DNA from: RGIG9151 sp963635575
Lineage (GTDB): Bacteria > Bacillota > Clostridia > TANB77 > RGIG9151
DNA length: 40,883 nucleotides
Assembly (NCBI GenBank): GCA_963635575.1
Contig: CAVHFU010000009.1
Location: forward strand, 1-40,883
Direction: 5' to 3'
Shown: positions 25,098 to 33,220 of the stretch, piece by piece
How positions within the stretch are numbered: position 1 is the first letter of the stretch
Layout of the letters: every line of letters begins with the position of its first letter
Notes under the pieces: generated by a model
The model's input: only the letters and a program-made list of their open reading frames with translations
What the model was told of the DNA's origin: nothing
Databases searched by the model: none
Made by a program: the position numbers and the translations under genes

Positions 25098-26495
25098 TTA
25101 GTTGGTGCTCTCACTTGTATTTTCATCTTTGGTTTCCGTATCCTCTTTGCCGGCATTTGTGCCTTCATCTTCGTCTTTTGTCGTAGCAGACAGTTCTTTT
25201 ACTTTCACTACTAGTCTTCCTATATTTCCTGCCTCATCTTCTGCTGCAATTGTATAATCACCTGTTTCAATAGCAGTGAATGTATTATTTTCAATTTTCG
25301 TTCCTTCAATCGCTTCGTCAGCATCCACTTTTCCTTTTTTATATGCAATTCTTCCTATCGAACTTAAACCGTCATCTTTTACTGTTATAGTTACTTGTGA
25401 CGCAGTAATCTCAACTTTTATAACAGGTACAACTTTATCTATATTACTAACCTCCGCCACAAACTTTTTTATATGCCCTTCTTTCTCACATTCAAAAATA
25501 AACTCACCGTTTTTAGTAAAATCATAATACCTTTTCCCGTTATTATTTATAATTTCGTAGTCGCTATCATCTAACTTTAATGTAGCTCTAACATCTGAGT
25601 TAGTCCAATTTTTTTCGTCATATTTTATATAACCTAATGTTTGCTCATTATAAATATCTTCTGATTCTTCAAGCTCCGTCAGCGTAGCTAATCCATCGGT
25701 TTTTTCTATGGTAATTATTCCAACCCTCGATGAAATACCTTGACCAATACTAGTATCACTTATTATAGGAGTACTTTCTCCCACACCGTCCATTACAAAA
25801 ACTCTGCCTTTTATTTCAGAATTTTTAATTTTTACATCTTCACCATTTATAATTAAGCTTCCATCAATAACAACATCGTTATATTTTCCCTCATTATACA
25901 CACAGTTTATAACCTTATCAAGCATTGCAATTATCTCAGCTCGTGTAACATTATTCTTTGGTCTTAATGTTCCGTCCTCATATCCACTAATAAATCCCGC
26001 ATCAATAAAACCGGCTACAAGTTTCAAATTATCATAGCTTATATCTCCTCCATCTACAAATTTACTCGTTAAATATTCGTACGCATTAGTGCCATATGAT
26101 AAATTAAACAAATTTGCAAAAACAGTCATTGTTTCTTCTCGAGTTGCATAATCTCTAGGCCTTATATTTCCATTACTTTCAACCTTTATTATCCCTTTAT
26201 TTGCAGCAGTGCAAACATCATCAAAAAAATAATCATACTCTGAAATATCAAAAGCAACCCTCTTATTATTTTTTTCAACAGAATTATTCAATTTATTTGC
26301 TATGATAATCAAATCAGCCCTGGTTATATAGTCATTTCCGCGAAATGTTCCATCAGGATATCCTGAAATTATTCCTCTAGTTTGCCAACGCCTAACAGAG
26401 TCTCTAGCCCAAAAATATGAAGTTTCATCAGTATATCCAAAAGAAGCTGAAAGTAATAAAGAACCTACTAAAAACGAGATGATTATTTTTTTCAT
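25098..26495 (-). CDS. Secreted SLH-domain protein downstream of the hook operon
   Basis: The start is MKKIIISF at 26495, with AAAGGAA ten bases upstream; a 17-codon extension to 26546 runs into the flgE terminator. A signal peptide (residues 1-20) is followed by three SLH domains to about residue 200. Their hallmarks are GYPDGTFRGNDYITRADL, IRPRDYATREETMTVFANL and GYEDGTLRPKNNVTRAEI. Then comes a beta-rich region and an acidic, Thr/Glu/Asp-rich tail. SLH domains tie proteins to the cell wall; the rest suggests Ig-like folds (YTIAAEDEAGNIG), as in wall-bound surface proteins. It is unrelated in sequence outside the SLH part to the protein at 2396-3511. It lies between flgE and recA. Confidence 0.85.
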   Translation of the reverse strand: MKKIIISFLVGSLLLSASFGYTDETSYFWARDSVRRWQTRGIISGYPDGTFRGNDYITRADLIIIANKLNNSVEKNNKRVAFDISEYDYFFDDVCTAANKGIIKVESNGNIRPRDYATREETMTVFANLFNLSYGTNAYEYLTSKFVDGGDISYDNLKLVAGFIDAGFISGYEDGTLRPKNNVTRAEIIAMLDKVINCVYNEGKYNDVVIDGSLIINGEDVKIKNSEIKGRVFVMDGVGESTPIISDTSIGQGISSRVGIITIEKTDGLATLTELEESEDIYNEQTLGYIKYDEKNWTNSDVRATLKLDDSDYEIINNNGKRYYDFTKNGEFIFECEKEGHIKKFVAEVSNIDKVVPVIKVEITASQVTITVKDDGLSSIGRIAYKKGKVDADEAIEGTKIENNTFTAIETGDYTIAAEDEAGNIGRLVVKVKELSATTKDEDEGTNAGKEDTETKDENTSESTN

Positions 26496-26522
26496 AATAA
26501 AATTCCTTTCGCTTAGTTTAAA

Positions 26523-26543
26523 AGGGTGGGATATACCCACCCT
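26523..26543 (-). terminator. GC-rich hairpin after flgE
   Basis: AGGGTGGG and CCCACCCT form a perfect 8-bp stem with a five-base loop 15 bases after the flgE stop. On the minus strand it is followed by TTTT. The SLH ribosome-binding site begins about 15 bases beyond. Confidence 0.6.
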
Positions 26544-26558
26544 CATTAATAATTTATT

Positions 26559-28457
26559 TTATCTCTTCAAATTAACTAATTCTTGTAACATTTCGTCAGC
26601 AGTAGTTATCGTTCTACTATTAGCTTGGAATCCCCTTTGAAAAACTATCATGTTTGTAAACTCTGTTGACAAATCTACGTTTGACATTTCTAATGTGTTA
26701 GACGCCAAACTACCAGCTTCTGCTCCCGGCACAACAGCTGTGAAATCTCCGGAGTTCGCAGTTTGTGTATATGAACTGTCCCCTACACTTTTTAAGCCTG
26801 CTGGATTGTCAAAATGTGCAAGTCCTATCATTCCTAAAGCCTGTTGCTTTCCGTTTGAGTAAATACCGGTAATAACACCATCATTACCTATGCTATATTC
26901 TTGTAACTTTCCTGTCGGATAACCATTCGACTTATAAACAGACGCCGAGTCTTTAGCTGCATATTGAGTTAAAGCCGAAAAGTCAAAATTAACCTTTGCT
27001 GTATTATCAGGTTTGTTATCATAATTAACATCTAGTGCCAACTTAAAATCTCCAACTCTATTCCCAACACCATCAGTCAAAGACACCACTTTACCATAAT
27101 CATCAGATTCATTATCACCATTTCCAAAAACAACTTCTCCGGTGATTGGATTACCTAATGCATCTTTTACTGGCTCGTCATTTACTGTGATAGTATATGT
27201 CCAAGCGTTTATAGAAAGTTGTGTATCATCATCTAAAACTTTCAATGCTCCTGTTGTAGTTGATGAAACTTCTGTATATCCTACTACTTCGGTTTCACTT
27301 TCAACCTTAACATACTTTCCAGCAGCAATCCCACAATCTGCAGTATCAATTGTGGTAACACCATAAGGTATTACATAACTTCCCTCTTCGTAATCTCCTA
27401 CAGTATAGCCATTTGCTGCTGTAGCTTCAATTATCATATTCCCAGTACCATCTGGAACAACAAACTTTCCGTCAGCATCATACCCACCAACTGTTCCGTT
27501 GTTAGCTGCACCTTCTTCAACTATGTCAGTTAAAGTCAGCCCTTCGGGTACTACATATTTTTCATTAACAACAGTCCCTGGAGTAAATCCATTTGCACCA
27601 GTAGCTTCAATTGTTCTTCCTGTGTAAGCCGTAGGAATAGAATAAAACTCTCCACTCACAACTTCCGTATAATAAGTATTAGTCTTATTAACAGGTTTTA
27701 CATAAGTTCCACTTGTAAGACCTACTGTAAGTTGATTATTAGCATCCTTTATAATAGTATTGGAATTGGATAAGTTTTCTTTTTTCACCAATTTTAAGTT
27801 TGCTTGTACTTCATAACCGTAATTATCATATAAACTCATAGGTATATTTACGGTATCATCAGTTTTACTATTTGCATTTAAATTCCCAGAAAACTCAACA
27901 TCAGTTGTCGCCTGTGGCTTAATGGTTCTTTTATCTCCATTATATTCGTCCATATAAACATTTATAGGTTCAACATCCATTGTCGAATCAAAACCATCAG
28001 CTTCAATCGCATCTTCAGACTGTGTTTTCTTTGTCCATCCACAAACTAATGCACCTGTAGATGTTATCAAATTTCCTTCTTTATCTATACCAAAAGCTCC
28101 CGCTCTGGTAAAAGTATAACTAGACAAATCGCTCTCTTTAACTATAAACAAACCATTTCCATCAATAGAAACATCAAGCGGGTTATCTGTTCTTTCTATA
28201 TTACCGCCCGTATAAAGCATATCTATACTTGCAATCCCTGCACCCATACCAATTTGCATAGGATTTGTGCCGCCAGTTCCAGTATCACTGTTAGGTGCTG
28301 TGGCATTTGCAACAGTACTAGAAAACACCGAACTGAATGTTACTCTAGAAGCTTTAAATCCAGTTGTGTTTACGTTTGAAATATTATTGCCTATAACGTC
28401 CATTGCAGTCTGGTGATTTCTAAGTCCTGAAATACCAGACATCATTGATCTTATCAT
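26559..28457 (-). CDS. flgE: Flagellar hook protein FlgE, with tandem repeats in the variable domain
   Basis: A 632-residue hook subunit. The N-terminal rod-hook motif SGLRNHQTAMDVIGNNISNV and NTTGFKASRVTFSSVF, and the C-terminal VDLSTEFTNMIVFQRGFQAN with TITTADEMLQELVNL, are diagnostic of FlgE. The protein is longer than the usual ~400 residues. Residues ~280-385 hold about four tandem units of 27-30 residues built on EATxANGYTxGxYxxxxYVVP. This insertion should sit on the outer hook surface. GGAGGAAT precedes the ATG. It follows flgD and the small flagellar-operon gene. Confidence 0.93.
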   Translation of the reverse strand: MIRSMMSGISGLRNHQTAMDVIGNNISNVNTTGFKASRVTFSSVFSSTVANATAPNSDTGTGGTNPMQIGMGAGIASIDMLYTGGNIERTDNPLDVSIDGNGLFIVKESDLSSYTFTRAGAFGIDKEGNLITSTGALVCGWTKKTQSEDAIEADGFDSTMDVEPINVYMDEYNGDKRTIKPQATTDVEFSGNLNANSKTDDTVNIPMSLYDNYGYEVQANLKLVKKENLSNSNTIIKDANNQLTVGLTSGTYVKPVNKTNTYYTEVVSGEFYSIPTAYTGRTIEATGANGFTPGTVVNEKYVVPEGLTLTDIVEEGAANNGTVGGYDADGKFVVPDGTGNMIIEATAANGYTVGDYEEGSYVIPYGVTTIDTADCGIAAGKYVKVESETEVVGYTEVSSTTTGALKVLDDDTQLSINAWTYTITVNDEPVKDALGNPITGEVVFGNGDNESDDYGKVVSLTDGVGNRVGDFKLALDVNYDNKPDNTAKVNFDFSALTQYAAKDSASVYKSNGYPTGKLQEYSIGNDGVITGIYSNGKQQALGMIGLAHFDNPAGLKSVGDSSYTQTANSGDFTAVVPGAEAGSLASNTLEMSNVDLSTEFTNMIVFQRGFQANSRTITTADEMLQELVNLKR

Positions 28458-28498
28458 ATGTAAAATTCCTCCTTAAAGAGGTGCAAAAAATAACCGTC

Positions 28499-28888
28499 CT
28501 ATGCTATCACTGCCCCGTCAATATTTGTGAAAACATTATTTTTCATTTCGTCCTTATTCATAACCGTAACAACATTTTTCTCTTTTACATTAACTACGAA
28601 AGCAATATCATCCAACATAATTAATGAATCTTTAACATTCTTCTCTCCCGCTTTATTAATAGCGTCATTTAACTTACCCTTTTGCTCATCGGTAAGACTA
28701 ATATTTCTTGTTTGCAACCTGCTCTCCGCATGTTTTGAAAACTTAACTTCCTTATTTTCAAAAAGCTTTTTGGCAAAAATATCTTCAAAATTAGAGTTAG
28801 GTCTTGTAACATTGTGAGCTGACTGACTACCCGAAGTAATATTTCCTATACCACCAACTCCGGGAATTATTCTATTATTTATTATCAT
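28499..28888 (-). CDS. Small flagellar-operon protein (TIGR02530 type)
   Basis: This 129-residue protein carries KFSKHAESRLQTRNISLTDE and the following DAINKAGEKNVKDSLIMLDD, a pattern I associate with the conserved 'flagellar operon protein' found between flgD and flgE in Firmicutes. Its role in hook assembly is not established. The start is the ATG at 28888, seven bases after GGGGTGG. An in-frame GTG at 28897 overlaps that ribosome-binding site. The gene lies 40 bases after flgD and 41 bases before flgE. Confidence 0.8.
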   Translation of the reverse strand: MIINNRIIPGVGGIGNITSGSQSAHNVTRPNSNFEDIFAKKLFENKEVKFSKHAESRLQTRNISLTDEQKGKLNDAINKAGEKNVKDSLIMLDDIAFVVNVKEKNVVTVMNKDEMKNNVFTNIDGAVIA

Positions 28889-28928
28889 CCAATCCACCCC
28901 ATAGTTTGCTTATGCTATTTCCCCTTTT

Positions 28929-29420
28929 TCATACATTACCTTCAATATCACTACTTCCATTTTCTGTTGTATTGCTATTTCCTTTCACTAATTCGTTTAG
29001 TATATTAACTAATACTTGTAACTCTTCTGCAACATCTGTAACTTTATATATGTCATCAATATCCACACTAGTACCATCTATAACGGCGTATGAAGTATCC
29101 CCCGCTTTTACAACACTCTCTATATACCCCTCGATTGTGTCCGCTCCGTATTCAGCGGTAGCATACTTACCAACCAATGAATAAGACATAAAATCAGAAA
29201 AAGTATTATTCAAATTTTGCATCTGCTCTAGAGATGAAAATTGTGCCATTTGTGCTATAAATTCGGTATCACTAGAAGGATCTAGGGGATCCTGATATTG
29301 CAACTGAGTAACCAACAAATTTAAAAACTCATCTTTACCTAAACTACTAACATTAGTTTTCTCCTCAGTATATTCGCTTGGGGTTACCGCAAAACTACTG
29401 CTAACACCGTCAACCGCCAT
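28929..29420 (-). CDS. flgD: Flagellar hook-capping protein FlgD
   Basis: The 163-residue protein contains the FlgD core: LGKDEFLNLLVTQLQYQDPL, then PSSDTEFIAQMAQFSSLEQM. This is the scaffold that caps the growing hook and guides FlgE assembly. It is a short form that lacks the C-terminal FnIII/tudor domains of E. coli FlgD, as in many Firmicutes. The final 20 residues are Asn/Ser/Glu-rich. AGGAGG precedes the ATG. It lies between fliK and the small flagellar-operon gene. Confidence 0.93.
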   Translation of the reverse strand: MAVDGVSSSFAVTPSEYTEEKTNVSSLGKDEFLNLLVTQLQYQDPLDPSSDTEFIAQMAQFSSLEQMQNLNNTFSDFMSYSLVGKYATAEYGADTIEGYIESVVKAGDTSYAVIDGTSVDIDDIYKVTDVAEELQVLVNILNELVKGNSNTTENGSSDIEGNV

Positions 29421-29444
29421 ATCACACGTCCTCCTATCTAAAAA

Positions 29445-30755
29445 CTATGCCGAAAAACTAACAGTACTGTCCGGCCAATAATGCGCCAAATTTTCGTCAT
29501 TTACATCTTCATATATCTCCCCATCAACGGAATATGAATTGCTTTCAATTCTATTAATTCTACTATGCCTGTTAAACACACCGAAATTTCTTCCTTCAAA
29601 CATTTGGCGTTCCCTATTATCATTTCCAACAGAGACACTCATCTCTTGAAGTGCCATCCCTTGCTTAGCCAATTGGTCTTTTAATTCTTGCATATTAGAT
29701 TCTAAAATCTCTTTAACCTTCTGACTTTCAGCTAAAAATTTAGCAGATATATTTCCATTTTCTACTGAAATTTGCATTGTAACTTTTCCTAAATTATCAG
29801 GTTTAAGTTTAATAAGCATCTCTGATTTATCTTCGAGTATATTAACCTCAACCTTCTCAGTAATCTGCTTTAATACGTCAATTTGCTCTTGTAATTTATC
29901 AGCCTTACTCATTATTATATTATTTGTACCTGATATATCAAACTTTGGAATTTCTATATCCTCATTTTTAACGTCCATTTCTGTCATATTAAACTCATCA
30001 TTAAACGTCTTGTTTCCTCTAAAATCCGTTATTTTAACCTTACTTTCCTTATTTTTAACAGTCTTATCTTCTACGTCTCTATTATTTACATAGCTAACAT
30101 CTTCATTAATATCGACAAACGAAAAATCATCTTCCCCATTTTCCGTCTCGGAAGACTCTTTCTCTTTCACTTCATCTGTCTTTATTTCATTATCAACATA
30201 TTCAGTTTCCTCATTGGTTCTTCCTAGCTTCTCCGACAAAGAATCCAATTTACTTTCCAACTTCTCAAATTCATTTAACGTTATTTTCTCCGTTTCCACG
30301 CTTTGTGGGCCAACTTCGTCAACATTTTCTCCTAATCCTATGTTTTCATATTCCTGTAAATCTACGTCCTTAACCTCAACGTCTATCTTTTCAACTTCCT
30401 CAACCTTAATATCTAAATCCTGTTCATTTTTAACGTTCTCTAATCTCTGCTCTATCAATCCATTAATTTTTTTCGTCTCATTTTCTTCACTGTCTTCAAC
30501 TTTTTTTTCATCCTTTTTATCTTTTCTCTTTACAGCCTTCTTATCAACATCCTCGTTTTCATCCGTCTTTATCTTTTCAGTATCTTCTTTTTTAACATCC
30601 TTATTTACTTTATTATCTTCACTTTTTACATCTTTCATATTCTTAGACAATACATCCTTAAAATCAGAATCCTTTTTTACTAAAACGTCCTTGGGAGGTT
30701 CACTCTTAACACTGTACCCAACATTAAACATCCTTGTAATCAAGGCGGCATCCAT
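29445..30755 (-). CDS. fliK: Flagellar hook-length control protein FliK
   Basis: The 436-residue protein has a long, low-complexity, Lys/Glu/Asp-rich N-terminal region (residues 25-270), as expected for a molecular ruler. A conserved C-terminal FliK domain follows (MLIKLKPDNLGKVTMQISVE; then SNMQELKDQLAKQGMALQEM), which switches export specificity when the hook is complete. The start is the ATG at 30755 with GGAAGGTGG upstream; an in-frame GTG at 30767 lies within that site. It is the first gene of the hook operon here, and a sigma-D-like promoter precedes it. Confidence 0.88.
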   Translation of the reverse strand: MDAALITRMFNVGYSVKSEPPKDVLVKKDSDFKDVLSKNMKDVKSEDNKVNKDVKKEDTEKIKTDENEDVDKKAVKRKDKKDEKKVEDSEENETKKINGLIEQRLENVKNEQDLDIKVEEVEKIDVEVKDVDLQEYENIGLGENVDEVGPQSVETEKITLNEFEKLESKLDSLSEKLGRTNEETEYVDNEIKTDEVKEKESSETENGEDDFSFVDINEDVSYVNNRDVEDKTVKNKESKVKITDFRGNKTFNDEFNMTEMDVKNEDIEIPKFDISGTNNIIMSKADKLQEQIDVLKQITEKVEVNILEDKSEMLIKLKPDNLGKVTMQISVENGNISAKFLAESQKVKEILESNMQELKDQLAKQGMALQEMSVSVGNDNRERQMFEGRNFGVFNRHSRINRIESNSYSVDGEIYEDVNDENLAHYWPDSTVSFSA

Positions 30756-30802
30756 ACCTATCACCACCTTCCGAAATTCTATACATCCTTCTTACTCTAC
30801 AC

Positions 30803-30829
30803 TTATCGGCTTTAAATTTATAAACTTAA
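30803..30829 (-). promoter_or_regulatory. Sigma-D-like promoter of the hook operon
   Basis: On the minus strand TTAA (30826-30829), 15 bases and GCCGATAA (30803-30810) lie about 45 bases before fliK. The -10 half is nearly perfect; the -35 is three of four. Confidence 0.5.
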
Positions 30830-30846
30830 CAGTTTTTTTATTTTTA

Positions 30847-30875
30847 TTTACAAAAAAATAAATATATGATATAGT
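30847..30875 (+). promoter_or_regulatory. Sigma-A-like promoter of the small plus-strand gene
   Basis: TTTACA (30847-30852), 17 bases, TATAGT (30870-30875). It is divergent from the fliK promoter. Confidence 0.6.
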
Positions 30876-30932
30876 AAGGGTGTGATAATAATACAATAAT
30901 TACTCTTTTTCTATTTTAAGGAGGGAAAACAA

Positions 30933-31160
30933 ATGACATCTTCTACAGCCCACTCAACACCCATCTTCGTCCTTTGCATCTACTTTATGACTGCACTTCC
31001 TCCACATTATTACAACCACTATTACTATTCAAAGAGAAAGAACCATTTTAGGCGTTTGAGAAACGGAAGTTTAAATAGACAATATGAGAGAAAAATGACT
31101 GTTGATAAAAGATTTAGACAAAATCACACGAAATACTTGCGATTTAAAGCATTCCGCTAA
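30933..31160 (+). CDS. Small basic protein of unknown function, or structured RNA gene
   Basis: I do not recognise this 75-residue product. It has a short hydrophobic N-terminal stretch (FVLCIYFMTALPP), a His/Tyr-rich patch (HYYNHYYYSKRK) and a strongly basic C-terminal half with no acidic cluster. It has every sign of a real transcription unit: promoter 30847-30875, AAGGAGGG five bases or so before the ATG, and a perfect terminator just after the stop. The first third is C-rich on the coding strand, unlike the neighbouring genes, so a regulatory RNA is an alternative. It is divergent from fliK and followed by yneA. Confidence 0.6.
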   Translation: MTSSTAHSTPIFVLCIYFMTALPPHYYNHYYYSKRKNHFRRLRNGSLNRQYERKMTVDKRFRQNHTKYLRFKAFR

Positions 31161-31171
31161 AAACTATATCA

Positions 31172-31202
31172 TCTGCTCGGATTTATCCGAGCAGATTTTT
31201 TT
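31172..31202 (+). terminator. Strong intrinsic terminator of the small gene
   Basis: TCTGCTCGGA and TCCGAGCAGA pair perfectly (10 bp) around TTTA, followed by seven T. Confidence 0.9.
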
Positions 31203-31224
31203 CGAATATTTTTTTGTTTTTCTC

Positions 31225-31251
31225 TTGACATCGAATTAATGTTCGTATAAT
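31225..31251 (+). promoter_or_regulatory. yneA promoter
   Basis: TTGACA (31225-31230) with TATAAT at 31246-31251 (15-base spacer), or TAATAT at 31248-31253 (17-base spacer). An SOS box fills the spacer. Confidence 0.65.
31232..31245. promoter_or_regulatory. LexA (SOS) box 1 at yneA
   Basis: CGAATTAATGTTCG matches CGAAC-N4-GTTCG except for one base and lies between -35 and -10. Confidence 0.65.
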
Positions 31252-31260
31252 ATATATTTA

Positions 31261-31272
31261 GAACACTCGTTC
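31261..31272. promoter_or_regulatory. LexA (SOS) box 2 at yneA
   Basis: GAACACTCGTTC matches GAAC-N4-GTTC exactly and lies over the expected transcription start, 18 bases before the start codon. Confidence 0.85.
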
Positions 31273-31289
31273 GTAAAGGAGAGATACGT

Positions 31290-31580
31290 ATGAAAAAAAG
31301 AATTTATCTAAAAAATCCATTAAGACTATTTTTAGCTGTTGTTTTTGTATTAGCAACATCGTTTGCTTTTTTACTAATTTTCCATGATTCCGCTTCCGGA
31401 AATAATATGCCTGAATATGCCACAATTATAATTGCTAAAGGTGATACTTTATGGAATATAGCTAAAAAATATAATTATGATAACACAGATATAAGAAGTA
31501 AAATTAGTGAAATAAAAGAGCTAAATCAAATTAGCTCTAATCTCTGCGTAGGTCAAGAATTAAAAATTAAAATAAATTAA
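31290..31580 (+). CDS. yneA: YneA-like SOS cell-division inhibitor (membrane anchor plus LysM)
   Basis: The 96-residue protein has a basic start, one membrane helix (residues 13-31), a short linker and a LysM domain (IIIAKGDTLWNIAKKYNYDN, residues 47-66, ending VGQELKIKI). This architecture is that of Bacillus YneA, which delays division during the SOS response and whose LysM targets peptidoglycan. Two LexA-type boxes in the promoter support the same role. It is not next to lexA as in Bacillus. AAAGGAGAG precedes the ATG. Its last 21 bases overlap the end of the convergent deacetylase gene. Confidence 0.8.
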   Translation: MKKRIYLKNPLRLFLAVVFVLATSFAFLLIFHDSASGNNMPEYATIIIAKGDTLWNIAKKYNYDNTDIRSKISEIKELNQISSNLCVGQELKIKIN

Positions 31581-32486
31581 TGATTTAACTAATTCACGCA
31601 AAGAAATGCTTTTCTTATTAAGGAAATTAAGTCCTTTATAGAATTCCATTCTTTGCTCTAATTTTTCGGGAGCCTCAAGCCCATCTACAGTAAATCTATG
31701 CAATCCGTCAAAATCATTAATATTTCTATTTACTCCGGGTGTAACCATAAGTTCTATATAATAATTTAATATATCCGCGATTTCGCCTTGCATATCTTTG
31801 GGTGGTACTCCATAAGGATATGCCATCACATTAATCTTTTTACCATCATTTCCTCTTTGGCTGATATATTCATCAGCCTTTTTTAAATCGGATAATATTC
31901 TTACTTCGCGTTCTTCTTTACTTTCTCCAGGTAAAAGAGCCTTCAAAATAGGAATACTGTCCCCTTTATAATCTTCGGTATATATGTGTGAATCGTAAGT
32001 ATGATTTCCAAGTTCCATTAAACCCGACTCGTTCATCTTTTCTACCTGTTCCCAGGTTAAATAATTAGGATACTGCTCATCAGTATATCTAGCAATAATA
32101 TTTAAATTAAACTTTGCATTATACTTTTTAAAAATATCAAAACCCTTTGTGTAGTTATCCATATATCCATCATCAAATGTATAAACCAATAACTTATTAT
32201 TCTCAACAGGAATATCATTTTTAAAAATATTATAAGCTTCATCCAATGTCACAACATTATAATCGTGTTCTTTAAAATACTTCAAATATCTATCTAACAT
32301 ATCTGTTGTTATATATAGTCCGGATAAAGATTTGTCTTCCGGCATCTCATCGCATACAACATGCATCATTAAAACACTTAACGTTGGAGATTTTTCATAC
32401 ACTTCCTTTTTATAAGAAAATACTGAAACAATTGCTATACATATAACCAAAAATATCATTGGAATTATTAGTCTTTCTTTATCCAA
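31560..32486 (-). CDS. Membrane-anchored polysaccharide deacetylase-family protein
   Basis: The 308-residue protein has an N-terminal signal anchor (residues 7-25) and a NodB-type CE4 fold. Metal-binding and catalytic motifs are YTFDDGYMDN (catalytic/metal Asp pair) and LGNHTYDSH (two His). The later RPPYG motif is represented by MAYPYG. CE4 enzymes remove acetyl groups from peptidoglycan or other amino sugars outside the cell. The start is TTG, with AAGGGGG eight bases upstream. It is convergent with yneA and overlaps its end by 21 bases. The substrate cannot be told from the sequence. Confidence 0.85.
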   Translation of the reverse strand: MDKERLIIPMIFLVICIAIVSVFSYKKEVYEKSPTLSVLMMHVVCDEMPEDKSLSGLYITTDMLDRYLKYFKEHDYNVVTLDEAYNIFKNDIPVENNKLLVYTFDDGYMDNYTKGFDIFKKYNAKFNLNIIARYTDEQYPNYLTWEQVEKMNESGLMELGNHTYDSHIYTEDYKGDSIPILKALLPGESKEEREVRILSDLKKADEYISQRGNDGKKINVMAYPYGVPPKDMQGEIADILNYYIELMVTPGVNRNINDFDGLHRFTVDGLEAPEKLEQRMEFYKGLNFLNKKSISLRELVKSLIYFNF

Positions 32487-32590
32487 TTAAAAGAACCCCC
32501 TTAAATACCTTTGTTTCACAAATTCCTATACTTACACAAAATCTTAATACTGTTTATTTAAATATGTTTTTGTGCAATCAATAAAAGCTA

Positions 32591-33199
32591 TCATAAACTC
32601 TCAGCAATTTCCTCAAGTTTCTTTAGCCTATGATTAACCCCGGATTTCCCTAGTGGAGGATTTAACAATTTACCAAGTTCCATCAAACTAACTTCCGGAT
32701 TTTCCAAACGCACCTTAGCAATTTCTTTTAAATTATCCGGCAAATTATTAAACCCCAGCTTATTTTTTATTTTTTTTATGGCTTCAACCTGCCTAACAGC
32801 TGTATTTACTATTTTAGATAAATTAGCAGTTTCGCAATTAACCACTCTATTAATCTGGTTATTCATTTCATGAACTACTTTTGCATCCTCAAATTTAAAT
32901 AACGAATTATGAGCACCAATTATATTTAAGAAAAGTGCTATACTGTCTGCTTCTTTAACATAAGTAGCAAACTTATATTTCTTTTCAATAACCTTTGCAT
33001 TTATATTATATTCTTTTAATATTTCGCAGATAATATCCGCCAAACTTTTTTCATCGGTTAATATTTCAAGATGATACTCTTTTTCGGGATTAGCAATATA
33101 TCCATCTAATAAAAAGACTCTCCTAAGAAAGTCTTTTTTCTCATCTTTTAGCCCATTTAATTTAGTTAATTCCTCTTTAATCTCGGATGTAAATGACAT
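32591..33199 (-). CDS. whiA: WhiA-type DNA-binding protein lacking the first half of its LAGLIDADG-like domain
   Basis: The 202-residue protein starts MSFTSEIKEELTKL exactly as WhiA does, and from residue 22 onward (FLRRVFLLDGYIANPEKEYH) aligns with the second half of the WhiA homing-endonuclease-like domain. The HTH domain is complete (RVVNCETANLSKIVNTAVRQ; NPPLGKSGVNHRLKKL). Family members are about 300-320 residues; about 100 residues between positions 15 and 22 are missing, in frame. WhiA influences division and sporulation in Actinobacteria and Firmicutes. The usual yvcK and rapZ neighbours are absent. GGAATGG lies before the ATG. Confidence 0.88.
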   Translation of the reverse strand: MSFTSEIKEELTKLNGLKDEKKDFLRRVFLLDGYIANPEKEYHLEILTDEKSLADIICEILKEYNINAKVIEKKYKFATYVKEADSIALFLNIIGAHNSLFKFEDAKVVHEMNNQINRVVNCETANLSKIVNTAVRQVEAIKKIKNKLGFNNLPDNLKEIAKVRLENPEVSLMELGKLLNPPLGKSGVNHRLKKLEEIAESL

Positions 33200-33220
33200 A
33201 GTCCAACCATTCCTTTGCTT

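Noticed and set aside
28888..28897. GTG start nine bases upstream of the small flagellar-operon gene
   Set aside because: It lies within the GGGGTGG ribosome-binding site of the ATG at 28888, which is at the right distance.
30214..30861. 215-residue plus-strand frame opposite fliK
   Set aside because: Its Ser/Phe/Leu-only composition is the antisense of the Lys/Glu/Asp-rich FliK ruler region; no motif and no translation signal.
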